A DNA stretch of 64,000 nucleotides from Oscarella lobularis. Its lineage: Eukaryota; Porifera; Homoscleromorpha; Homosclerophorida; Oscarellidae. The notes beneath the pieces are model-generated. The model was given only the letters and a program-made list of their open reading frames with translations. It was not told the DNA's origin and searched no databases. Of the stretch, positions 35,596 to 46,581 are shown in pieces. The stretch covers positions 4,701,733 through 4,765,732 of the forward strand of contig NC_089175.1 of NCBI RefSeq assembly GCF_947507565.1. Direction: 5' to 3'. Every line of letters starts with the position of its first letter. Position 1 is the first letter of the stretch. Both the position numbers and the translations under genes were made by a program.

Positions 35596-36748
35596 TCTAC
35601 GAGTTGGTAATAGAAGTCAACGTCACGAATCGCGCTTATAACACGGGTGGCTTCGTTGCCGATGGCGCAGGTTTTTCTCAGGGGCCTGTTGAAGACACCG
35701 GAGAACACAAAGTAGAGCTAAAACGTACGCTCATTTAGGCCTTAGTTTACGCTCGTTGTGATCCAAGATGTCGAAGGCTTTGCTTTACAGAAGTTCGAGA
35801 GAAAAATACGCTCGGGAAAAAATACAGGGAACTTTACCGCGCGTTATACGAAGACGGGACTCTACACTTAGACTACGATAGCTTGCCCGATAGCCTACTA
35901 CTCGTTGAGGCGATTCGTTCGAGCGTCGTTGCGCGGCTTCATTGAGCGGCCGTTAGACACGAGTTTGCCGAAAGATTGACTGCTAGGACTGAGGGCCCGC
36001 CAGGGCGTGCACAGCTGGGGAGTTGCTTTACCATAGCTCTCTGCAGCAATCGTTAGATACCTTGATTATATATTTACTCATTTTTATTGTTTCAAAAATG
36101 AACTCTCCCTTCCTTTTGCGCGCTGGGCACTGGGGCCCGCAGAAAGATTCCTACTGTTAGCTCCCACTACACTTCACTATACAGGGCCAGTCGACGATAG
36201 AAGCGTTGTCACTACGCAAAACTCTCGAGATGGCTTAGCCCTTGTCAGTCGAACTCCGCTTGTTTGAGGCCCTGAGGATTGAATGCACAAGAGGGGGCAC
36301 ACACAGACTCAAGAGGAACAGAACATTTGCACGACAAACACAGTCAGAGAACACAACGCCAAAGAAATGCCAACCGCTCAGTCGTCATTCTGACACGAGC
36401 AGCAAACACATGCTATTTATCTCTGGTCAAGTTGTCGACAGAAGCAGCTATTTTATTGAAGAAATACTGACGTACCATACTCTTAGTCTAACGTCAATAG
36501 CTCTTAATTAAGGGTGCTTTCATCGCAGGTTCAATTTGATACTTCCTCAGACGAGTACTAGTAAAAATTGTCTAAAGCAGCTTGTTCTCCCAAAAGCAAA
36601 ACAGCTGACTACTTAGGTTTTTTTTTGAAGTGCCACTTAGTACCCACAAACTTGATATGTAGAAGAAAATAACAAATATCTTAATTCACAATACTCGTAA
36701 TACAATTCCATCATGCAAAGTATTTTAGAAAACACTGAAGTACGTTGC
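35596..36748. other. Intergenic between Death receptor start and TM1 stop
   Basis: No gene is supported. Bases about 36275-36440 are homologous to the 3' flank of TM2 (43370-43510), which marks TM1 and TM2 as a duplicated pair including flanks. The rest shows nothing recognisable. Confidence 0.55.
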
Positions 36749-39050
36749 TTAACAGCAGTCATCCTCCTCCTCCTCCGACCTTCCCTGAAAAGCCTTGCAG
36801 AAAAGTAAGACAAGCATCAGAATAGCAATTGCTAACCCAATTAGCCATAGGCATACTGCCAACAACGCCAGCCCATCGGCGATTAAGACAGTTGTGGCCA
36901 AGCCAATAGCGACAGGTAAGTTCACTCGGCTCACCGCAAAAAAAACAAAAAATACCATCAGACCAACGTAAACAATGGAACCCATGATTGATCGCCAGTC
37001 ACAGAAGACAACTCGCAATTTCTGAGAAAAAGAAAACTCAGGCTCGGAGCTCAGCTGTTCGTAAAGTTGCCACACTTTCTTTTTTTTTTTTTTAGTTTTC
37101 ATCTCGCTCAATACTTTATTCAAACCTTCACCTTTCTTGAAAATACTTTTAAACAAATCAATGAAATAACGTCTTATCCAAAAGACGTTAAAGCCAACAA
37201 AGAGTCCGAGACTCAGTACAGGAAGCACTAGTCCGCAAGCAATCATGTACCATCCTGCAACGGAAACTTGAACGTTTTCCCCATCTTGCCTGCCCTTGTT
37301 AGTCTCAAAAGCCTCAAACCCAATAGCAACAATAATAAATACATGAGAGATCATAATAAGAACTGTATGACTTATGATTCGCCACTGAATTTTGCAGCAA
37401 GACAAGCACATACTCTCTGCTAAACCAACCACTTCTTTTTGCTTTTTATCAATGTCCCTTGCTGCTTTGATGAGCATGTACGTGCGATGAAGATAGACGT
37501 CCAAAAGAGTAAGTAGACAGCCAATACCAACGACGACGTATTCGAGAGTGTCATTTGGATTAGATTCTGTTGGCGTGGCAAGGTCGTAAATATCACAGAT
37601 CAAAAGAGGATAAATCAAAGTGTAGACGATAAACTTTTTCATGAGCTCCAGCACAACTTTCCCACCTCGTTTTGAAACTGTTCTACGGTTGCTCTTCTCG
37701 CCAGCGTTCCTCTCAATATCACAGCCTTGCGATTTTTTTCTGTTAGCCCACTCTTTGCACATGTCTTTCCATTCAATAATGTTGTCAAAAACGGAAACAA
37801 CTGAATCGGTGACGCCAAATACAAGAGCGAGAATTTTTAGTGTTCCTTTGTCATTAAAGCCGTCGAGGGCTTCAAGAATTGCGTAGATGAGGCTAAAAAC
37901 AAAAAAAGTCAACTCAAAACTTCTCCAAAACAGCAAAAGACATTGCGACGGTCTTTCAATAAACGTAAGAGCTAATTGAGAGCCAATAGTGGCGACTTTC
38001 TTCGTATCCTCCGTCATTTTCCTGGGCTTGAGCCTGCTGCCCCATTTGCCTAAATTGTCGCAGCACCAGCACGAGCAGCTAAAAAAATGAAAACAGCGAA
38101 AGCAACACCACAAACAGCCATTGCAGCATCGCTTATCTATAACTTCAATTGTGCTGTTTTCTAAATGATCACAAACTTCGTCGCAAGTATTTATGCACTC
38201 AATCACAGCCGAGGTACGTTCTTCTTCTTCTTCTTCTTCTTCTTCTTCTTCTTTTTCCTCTTTCATTGATACAACAGTAACTGTTGTAACGCCAAGAGCT
38301 ATGTGGATGGTTCCCTCTAGTTCGTTTTCAGCTTGATTCTCACGGTAATACTGAGCTTCTACTTGCATACTACTGTGCTTTTCGATAAACTGAATGCTGT
38401 ACAAGGAATCTTCTTCATCTTCTATCCCAGGAGAGCCTGGCAAACTCACGTTCTCTTTCTTCTGCTTAGATGAGCGCTCTACTTTCGACCGTCTACTTGA
38501 TGCAGAGGAAATATATTTTTCTTTTTGCTTTGCATGTAATCCAGAGGAGGCAGGAACTGATGTCCCTAGCTTCGAAATAAGAGATTTCTCTTCTAGATTC
38601 TGCGCCTGTAACCCAGAGAATTCTTCCTGCTGAGCGCCTGATCTGGAAGGTTCCTGCTTATACCATGCGTGCATGCTCAAGTCCTTTCCCCGCTGTTGAA
38701 CTGCACACGGCTCAACTTTTGCTCGTGAGCTGGAGGAAGGCTTTTTCATCTGTGAACCTGACGATTTCGTGTCTTTTCTCTTCCGTGTACTTGATTCAGA
38801 AGGATCTTCCTCTGTCTTGGCAGATGCGTCAGAAGAACGTGGTTTGTCTTTTTCCTGTGCACGTGAGCCAGAGGTACCTTGAGTTGGGTGGAATCTATAA
38901 CCCTGAAATACTCTTGTACGCAAGCAAGACAAACCTTTCTTTATCTTCCGAGGAAATTGCTCTTTCTGGGGTGCACTTGTCTTGGAAGAAGCCTTTTCCA
39001 ATTTTTCTATGCTCCGCTGTACATTTACGCTTGATTCGAGATCTTCCGTG
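36749..39050 (-). CDS. TM1: multipass membrane protein, unknown family
   Basis: One long exon is predicted from an acceptor at about 39051 to a TAA at 36749; the 5' exon is unresolved. The first about 230 residues are Ser/Lys-rich and disordered. They are followed by a run of Glu encoded by a TTC repeat, a dense Cys cluster (CCNGCLWCCFRCFHFFSCSC) that may be palmitoylated or bind metal, and eight or nine predicted membrane helices (for example LLFWRSFELTFFVFSLIYAI, IVYTLIYPLLICDIYDLATP, SIVYVGLMVFFVFFAV). The C-terminus is acidic and ends DDCC. I do not recognise the family. TM2 is its paralogue, with conserved core motifs (SQLALT, FWRSFEL, LICDIYD, LDVYLHRTYML, YFIDLFKS). A channel, transporter or scaffold role is possible. 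Confidence 0.8.
38220..38258. repeat. TTC trinucleotide repeat encoding poly-Glu in TM1
   Basis: An uninterrupted run of about eleven TTC/CTT units, followed by near-repeat. It encodes a Glu tract on the minus strand just before the Cys cluster. Length variation between alleles is likely. Confidence 0.85.
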
Positions 39051-40483
39051 CTAGTAAGAAACCGGCGACGTCATTTTCACCTGTTTATCAAATTAATTAA
39101 TAATACTTAGTTCTACGTCTGGCCTTTTTGACGACTCCACGAGAATCCTTGTAGTTTTGGTGTGCACGTGATGTAGAAGACTCCCTTGCGCTACTTTTAG
39201 CGTTTTCTTCTGACCAGAAGTCTCTAGACAGAGGCTTCTTATCCTACAAAAACGTTCTTCAGGAAAGAAATTCTGGCCAAAGCTCATCATCGCCCACCAT
39301 ATCTATCCGTGTAGAGACTACTAGTAGACGAAACCAAGAATTGTTGTACTGGTGCTCAAATGCTCTAATAAAGCTGGTCTGTTGTTCAGAAACTTGAGAA
39401 GATCTCTTTGCAGGGCGAAATAGCGTTGAGCGGCAGATTGTGGTTTGACAGCATCACGTGTTCAAAACAATTGTCATCTCTTTCTCAGAACCGCAATTAC
39501 CATTGACGTCAGCAAACGGGGACTTTGTGACCCTCCTTGATATCAAAACGACTTTTAACGGCAACTCTTCGCCGAAATTGTAAGCTGGACACTTTTCCTT
39601 CTCTTGTTGGTCTAGCTGACGACGCCCTCAAGCTCAGAAGAAACATCTGTTGTCCGAATAGAAACTTCCTGAGGCCAAAGTACTTCATCTATCTGCTTCT
39701 CCTATAGATGAGATAACAGGCGATGCCCGTCACGATTTTACTACTAGTAAAAACGTATTTACTGATTTATCTACTTATTTATTTATTTATTAATTTACAT
39801 GTGACAGATTCTTGCCACCTTTGGTGCCAAGCCCAACAAGTCTCCTGAAGAAGAAGTAATAATTTATTTAGATATTTGCTGATAGAGCAGGAAGGAGAAA
39901 GAGGGATGATACTACAATTTTGGTCTAGTTATTTCCTGCCTTGTTTTGCTGCCAATCCACGTCAGCTATGGCCTAGCCTCATTTCATTCGGTTCCTGCTA
40001 GCATAGCATCAAAACCGAAACCATACCATATGATGCCCTCAAAGAGCTGGTCTAGGAAAGTTTTATAAATGTAAACCACCGAACCATACATGTAGTGTCA
40101 CACCTTCTGCTAGTAATTTGACCAAAATAAGCTAAGTAATGCTTGAATCTTACAGGTCCAGACTCGCGAGAAAAAGCATAGGTGTGTGTCAATAATTCGC
40201 CATGAAACCTTCGAGACAGGTCACACGTTCGTCACTAGATGAAGCCTGCGCCCTTCAGCCACAATGATCACGATCTGTGCGGATCGGAGACAAGATCGAT
40301 TCAGATTTTCTTCGAAAACGCCTCTCTTCTCTTCTCAAGTCTCAGGGCTAACGCGCGTTTGTTCGAGCCCAGGTTGATTGATTCAGATTGATTCTACCGT
40401 TCTAGACAGTTCCATACGACTTTCTAGATAGGAGCATAGGGGATACAATAAGAGAAGTTTGCTGTAAGTCACATCAAAAGTCT
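39051..40483. other. Upstream of TM1: unresolved 5' exon and a SAMD9-like relic
   Basis: Bases 39093-39290 hold an open stretch that may contain the missing TM1 5' exon, but the frame could not be joined with confidence. Bases about 39610-39705 resemble the SAMD9-like segment equivalent to EEVLRHHQEAFLSGQQISLL in degenerate form. Bases 40190-40480 are receptor 3' flank. An ATTT-rich run lies near 39765-39800. Confidence 0.5.
39610..39705 (-). pseudogene. Short SAMD9-like gene relic
   Basis: Similar to the S2/S3 region around 23945-24040 and 56275-56370 (GACGACGCC..CTCAAGCTCAG, ATCTGTTGTCCGGATA-like). It is diverged and isolated from any other SAMD9-like sequence. Confidence 0.5.
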
Positions 40484-43166
40484 CTAAGATGTTTTTGCTT
40501 GAAATCGAGCATAAGCCGGCGAATCAACGAGATATGTCTCGTCTCTTGCCTGTGGAAGAGTACCGTATGCTCTCGAGTCTTGCATAGGTGCCTCAAGCTG
40601 CTTTACAGCGTTCAGTTCCACTTCTTCATACAAAGGACCAGTTGCTGGTAACCCTGTGAAATGACTAGAAATCAAAGTACTGCACATGTGTCTAACTAAC
40701 GTTTGCCCGTGTGATCACCGTCCTTCGGCTGTTTATCTTTCTGTCTTGTCACTTGACCTTGTGCATAATAACTATAGATTATTATTCCCTATGACTGCTT
40801 TCCCCGTACCTCTTTTGAATCTTCGGTAGAGAAAAACTGTTAGAGCAACAACAAGGCAGGACGCCAAGACGGCGGTGGTCACAGAAATCGTTACAGTTTT
40901 GATTTCATCTGCCGGATTTGACTCTAAACAAATCGAATAAACAAAAGATTGCTAGAAGCAAGCAAGCCTTTTGAATTCCTACTGTACCTGTACGAAGAGT
41001 TATTTCAATAGTAGCGTATTTGCTGCTTACTCCATTGTCTGTAATTGCCTTGATCATGATGCGATGTTGATCCATTTCCAAACCTGTAATATTCACCCAA
41101 AACATCTGTCTAGTGAGTGGAGCAAACTCGGTTTTTAGTGGCTTTTCCGCGCAGGACTTGGACACAAATTCCGTTGCATTTCCACACCTGTCTTCCACAA
41201 ACAACTGAACTGCATAACCGCCTCTTAGAGCGACTAGTGAACGACTCAGACTTTGAATTGGTGCCAACAAATCTACTCAAACCCATGTTTCCACCAAAAA
41301 CCGTCGGAGTTGTCATTATGCATACTCACCACATGTAGTCAAACATTCGCCATTTTGAGTCTGTCCAAACAGACTGGTTCCGACACTGTTTTCTGCTGCT
41401 ACTTCTACTCTGTATTTCGACTGTTTGCTTAGCTCTGCCAGTTGTATGCTGCCTTCTGTTTGCGAAATTTTCTCTGTCTGTGTGAGATTTGTCCAGCCAT
41501 TGATACTACCAACGATGTGATATCTTATTATGTAGCGTTTAATTGTGCTGCCGCCATTAGACGTCGTCCAATTCACGGTGAGAGACGTTTCGTCTCTTGA
41601 AACGCAGCTGGTAATGTTTGGCTTGCTTGGAACTATTCAGAAAGGACCTAGGACGTATTTTCAAATTATTTCAGCTAACCTGTTGATTCTGTTGTAATTA
41701 TTTGTGGGGATCCAGTTGGAGTTTGACCTACTTCATTCATAGCAAAGAGTTCACAATAATACGTCGTACTTGGAAGCAAGTCTTCTAACGTGTCTGAGGA
41801 ACGGAAAGAGGTTAGCACATCTATCTCTTGCGACTTAGCAGAAGCGGAACACTGATTTTGATCAACGTCATGTGCGCTCTCTCCACAGCAAATTGTAATT
41901 CTTGTTATGGCAGTGTTACCGTCCATGCCAACCGTCCAGTTATAGGTCACTAAATTGTGAGTGATTTTCTGAATGAAAAACTGCACCCTTCTTGGCGGAC
42001 CTACAATTACAGGAGCTAACCAAGAGCAAAGACAATGGGCTTTGTCTCTTACTGAGAACAGTCAAATTAAAGGTTTCTTGTACAATCCCTGACACGTGAA
42101 CCACTCTTACTGCGTATGTTCCTGTGTCAAAAACATTAGCTTTGAAATCATAGTCTAATGTCTTCCTATTAGCCTCAGACTTCTTCACCACGCCATTGAG
42201 AATTAGTGTGATGCTGTGTGGAGCTGGGATGGAGTCTACTTGTACAAATACGCTAACGTTATAATTTTCAACTACTCGATGGGAAGTTGGATTGACTGAA
42301 ATCTTGAGAAGGCCCAAATCTGCCAAAAAATTATTTTCTGAGGTGCGCACTGCATTTGTAACTCACATTTGACAATCACATTCATTGCAGTTGATACAGA
42401 TCCAAACACGTTTCTAAAGATACATAGATATGTTCCGTTGTCCTCTTTCCGCCCATCAAGATCCAAAAAGGTTGTTTGTTCAAGTCTTGCAAGATCTGCT
42501 AACTCTCTTGTTTTAGTATTGGATATTTGCCGCACTGGTTTACTATTCCCGCTTTGAAACTCCCACGATGAACTAACAGGAGGTCTGATTATTGAAGTGA
42601 CACAAAACAACGAATCGCTTTCTCCCAAAAATAGCTCCGTCAAACTCGGTGAATGTCTCAATATTGTTGTTGGCTCCTCTACAACATATAGGTAACTTTT
42701 GAACACTAAAGAATCTATGCACTCACCTCCAAACCTAAAACGAAATGCAGCTGTTGAATTTACCCGTGTAAGATCTTGAGCATGACATCGAAAGAATCCG
42801 CTGCCACTACCAGCCAAAGTGTTGAATGCTTTTAGATCGTCATTTCTGACGTAAAGAACAATTTTTGTCTCTGAGACTCGTGTAATGTTGAGGATTCCGT
42901 TCCCAGGTTCGTATATCATATCATCAGAACGAAAACTGATGTTTGTTGCACTCTACGTAGAGCATATCACAACCAAATCTCCTGCTCCTTCAGGTGGAAT
43001 GTAAATGACTCCCATCAACGCCGGATTTTCAACAAACGTGAGTGCAACTAAAAATCACTGGAAATCAGTTCGCTTCTCACTTCCAAGTGATCTGGCTCAA
43101 CCTACATTCCCGCTGCTTTGTTACATAAACGATGAAAAAGAGAAGATGAACACACGGACGTTGCAT
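40484..43166 (-). pseudogene. IGR6: Ig/FN3 receptor with a nonsense codon in Ig1
   Basis: All nine exons of the IGR5/IGR7 plan are present with intact splice sites: 43106..43166, 42727..43047, 42367..42678, 42053..42319, 41680..42000, 41330..41632, 40988..41272, 40810..40923 and 40484..40653. They sum to a multiple of three. The first Ig domain has TAG where IGR5 and IGR7 have CAG (CSTQ/CSMQ), so translation stops after about 58 residues. Everything downstream, including the membrane helix and the tyrosine tail, remains open and well conserved (the final motif is YARF instead of YARV). This is a very recent null allele or pseudogene. It is an independent copy of the receptor part of the duplicated unit without a SAMD9-like partner. 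Confidence 0.88.
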
Positions 43167-43214
43167 TCGCCAAACCCGGATTTTCCTGTGAGCTTTTCCT
43201 GTGAGCTGATCCAA

Positions 43215-43226
43215 TGCGCACGCGGC
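43215..43226. promoter_or_regulatory. NRF1-like motif upstream of IGR6
   Basis: TGCGCACGCGGC, 49 bases before the start codon. It differs from the IGR5/7 site by T to C at a position the NRF1 consensus allows. Confidence 0.5.
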
Positions 43227-43493
43227 AGAAACTGTCGCTGTTCTCAACGTCTGCCTGCTACAAAATTGGAGTAAGTAAAGAACAGTAGATGCCATACCTA
43301 CGGCTCTATAGGACTGAGGGCCTGATGGAATGTGCAGAATTTTCCCAGCTCCCCATCAACATGAGTGGACACTAATGCACAAGAGGACAAGAGAAAACAG
43401 CTAGGAGCACACACACACACTCAAAAGGATTAGAACACTTGCATGCAAAACAGAGTCAGAGAACACAACGCCAAAGAAATGCCTGCCAACCAT

Positions 43494-45552
43494 TCAGTCG
43501 TCAGTCTTACACGAGCAGCAAACACATGCCAAAACAACAAGAGCAACTACGGTCCCAACAATAAGAAGAATAACTGCCAAAATGAAAAGCCAATAGAATG
43601 CCACAGACAGAGCCAACAGATCGGCAATTATTGACGTCACCGCTAAGCCAATAGCAACAGCAGGATTGGCCCGCGCCAGCACGACAAAAATCATCATCAG
43701 AACAAAGTAGACAACAGCAACGACAATCGTACGCCAGTCACCAAACGCAGCTCTCATCTTATCAGCAAAACGAAAAGCCTTCGTCTCGAAGGAGCGCACT
43801 CGCCTATAGAAGCAGCTCACTCTCGACGAAGCACTCCCCATATCATTGACAACCTTAGCCAGGCCTTCGCCTTCCTTGCAGACACTCTTGAACAAATCGA
43901 TAAAGTAGGCTCGCACCCAAAAAGCGTTGACACCGACAAAGAGTCCAAGACTCAGAAGCGGCAGTACGAGCCCACAGGCAATCATAAACATTCCTGTGCC
44001 AGAAACAAGCGCCTCAACGCCATCGGCTCTATCCTTATTCGTCTCGATCGCTTCGAACGCTATGGCAACGACGATGAACACGTGAGCGATCATAACCAAA
44101 ACGGTGTGCAGTATGAGACGCCATTGAATCTCGCAGACAGATAAATGACACGTGCTCGCCATCGGATCGTCGACCAACTCGATTTCTCTACGCTTTTTGT
44201 CGATCTCTCTCGCCGCTTTGACGAGCATGTACGTACGATGAAGGTATACGTCTAAGATGGTAAGAAAGCAGCCGACGCCGAAGACGACGTATTCGAGCAC
44301 GCCGTTTGGATCGGATTGTGTTGGCGTGGCAATGTCGTAGATATCGCATATCAGAAGAGGATAGATCAGAGCGTAGGTGACGATTTTTTTCATGAGTTCG
44401 GCCACGAATTTACCACCGCCTTTGGCGGAAATTTTTTTGACGTCATTTGCTTCGGCGTCTTTTTCCAAATTGAAATTTTTCTTCTTTCGTCTTCTGTCTC
44501 GTATTTCTTTGCACGTGTCTCTCCACTGGGCAACGTTGTCGTAGATGGAAATACACGAATCGATGACGCCGAACGCCAAGGCGATGATTTTCAGCGTTCG
44601 CTTGTCGCCGAAGCCGTCCATGGCTTCGACGACGGCGTAGGCGAGACTGAAGACGAAGAACGCCAGCTCGAAACTTCTCCAAAACAGCAGGAGAAACTCG
44701 CGCGGTGGCACGACGAGCGTGAGCGCCAATTGCGAGCCAATACGCGCCGCTTTCTTCAGATCTTCGCTCATCTTCTCGGTCGGCGCGCAATATCGACATG
44801 CAACGCAGCTACGTCCGCACCGTCCTTCCTTCGTGCACCCTTCCATGCAGTCGCAGCATTTCAATAGACCGAAGCAGCCGGCGGAGCACTTCAAACAGCC
44901 GTTGTAGCATCTCTGATCGACGATATTGAGCTCGTCGTTTTCTATATCGTCGTAGATCGTTTCGAGATCGGTCATGCATTGCTGAACGACTTCGACTCGT
45001 TTCTCTTCGGGTGAGAGCTCTGCTATGATTTCGGGGGGAGAAGTGGGGTGCTGTTCAGGCTGCTCTTCTCTTTCTTCATCTGATGGGTATCCAGCATAGC
45101 ATACTTCTTCGTCGTCAGCAGATTGTGAACTAGAATCTCTGGCTGGTGGTGGAGCCTCCTGAGTCTCTTCGTTCTCCGTTTGCTCGATTGCTATTGGCTC
45201 GTTTGCTTCATCATCGATGGGGCTCTCGTTTTCCTCTTCACTGATGGGAAATTCCTTTGCTTTCTCTGGCGATAGGGCGAGTATGAGCGCTTCGGTGGTT
45301 CGATGGCCCAAGATTCGGTCGCTGTTACCGCGATTGAGACCGATCACCTTGGCTCTCTTCTCCTCGTCGGTTTCGCGTGAAAATTCGCGCTCGATTTCAA
45401 CCCGACGCTTTAGAACGATGTCTTTGCCTGATGGCTCTGTTGGAACCGTTTTAGAAATCAAAGATTGGCATTGCATGTTCCTCACCGTCATCACGTGCAG
45501 AGGCATCTGGGTCCGTTTCTAGTGAAGCGTCATCCTGCGGTGTTCCTGCATC
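43494..45552 (-). CDS. TM2: multipass membrane protein, paralogue of TM1
   Basis: Exons are 43494..45436 and probably 45486..45552, with an unresolved 5' exon. The N-terminal part is acidic and disordered (EEENESPIDDEANEP). It is followed by a Cys-rich block (RCYNGCLKCSAGCFGLLKCC and CRYCAP) and eight or nine predicted membrane helices with the same core as TM1 (FWRSFELAFFVFSLAYAVVE, LICDIYDIATPTQSDPNG, LDVYLHRTYML, YFIDLFKSVCKEGEGL). It ends in a Cys-rich CVCCSCKTDD. No known family is recognised. The N-terminal halves of TM1 and TM2 differ greatly while the membrane core is conserved, which suggests the core carries the function and the cytosolic heads diverged. Confidence 0.8.
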
Positions 45553-46581
45553 CTAAGAGCATAATTCATCAAGAGAGGGAACTTCTGAACTAGACGTTGC
45601 TGACCATGTTTCCGGTGGGGTCGAACTACTAATCGTTCTGCAAGCAAAATAAACTAGTTAGTGATTATAGTGTGAACTCAGGGCAGGCGAGTTCCTAGCT
45701 GCTTGTTTATATAGCTTCTTTGCTATGTCAGTCAGCAGAATGCCTGTCTCATTTTCGTTAGAAGAACTGTCTCGTTACTGAAAGCGGAAAAGTGGCACTT
45801 CCTGAAACCATGCTGAAAGTAAGGCCACGTGTGATCATGGTAAGGAAAGAAACGCTCAAGGCACAACAGCGAGTCACGCTGTGGCCTTGGCCTTAGGAAA
45901 CGTGAATTTTGTAGTTTTCAGTAGAATAAAGCCACCTGTTTGCTCCAATAAGCAATGCCCAGGTGAGTTTACGGAAAATCGAATTTTTAAAATGGTGCTC
46001 AACCAGCCGCTCGGGACTACAAGACAAACAGCTGTACTACGATTTTCGTCTCTACCCGAGCGGCAATTCGCCGGGGCAACGGGTGACAGAGAACGGGAAA
46101 AGTTTCAAAATCACACATTCACTCGAAAATGAATCTCTAATGATTGCAAATTTAATTGACAGCGGGTTTACTTACTGCTGAAGAATCAAGGAGCTCTTCC
46201 AAGTGCAACTCCACTGGTGCAACGTCAGGGTTGGATTGACGCAAGAAGTGTGATACTGACGGTAATTCAATTAATATGTCACTATGATTTTACTTTAGAA
46301 ATCAACATAGCCGTATCAAAAGACGCTTAGAGCTGTTGCGAGCTCCCAGAAATGTTTCAGTTATCCTCGTGATGTGAGTCACTGTCAGCAGTGTACAGCT
46401 TGACGCATGACTAGGGGCTCTGAGTTCTTGATCCCGCCGTTTTCGTCGAGAGCGGCTCCTAAGAGCACTTCACAAACCACAAAAGGTTTCGTCCGAGTCT
46501 TCTTACTCTTTTCGTAGCGATGTTGAACCGTAAACGGCAAGCGACAAAGTAAATTCATACTGAGACCCGGGCACTTGTGTT
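45553..46581. other. Intergenic upstream of TM2
   Basis: It should hold the TM2 promoter and first exon, which could not be resolved. No other gene, RNA or repeat is supported. Confidence 0.45.

Noticed and set aside
44316-44867. 183-codon plus-strand open frame
   Set aside because: Antisense shadow of the TM2 membrane core, low-complexity translation, no splice or homology support.
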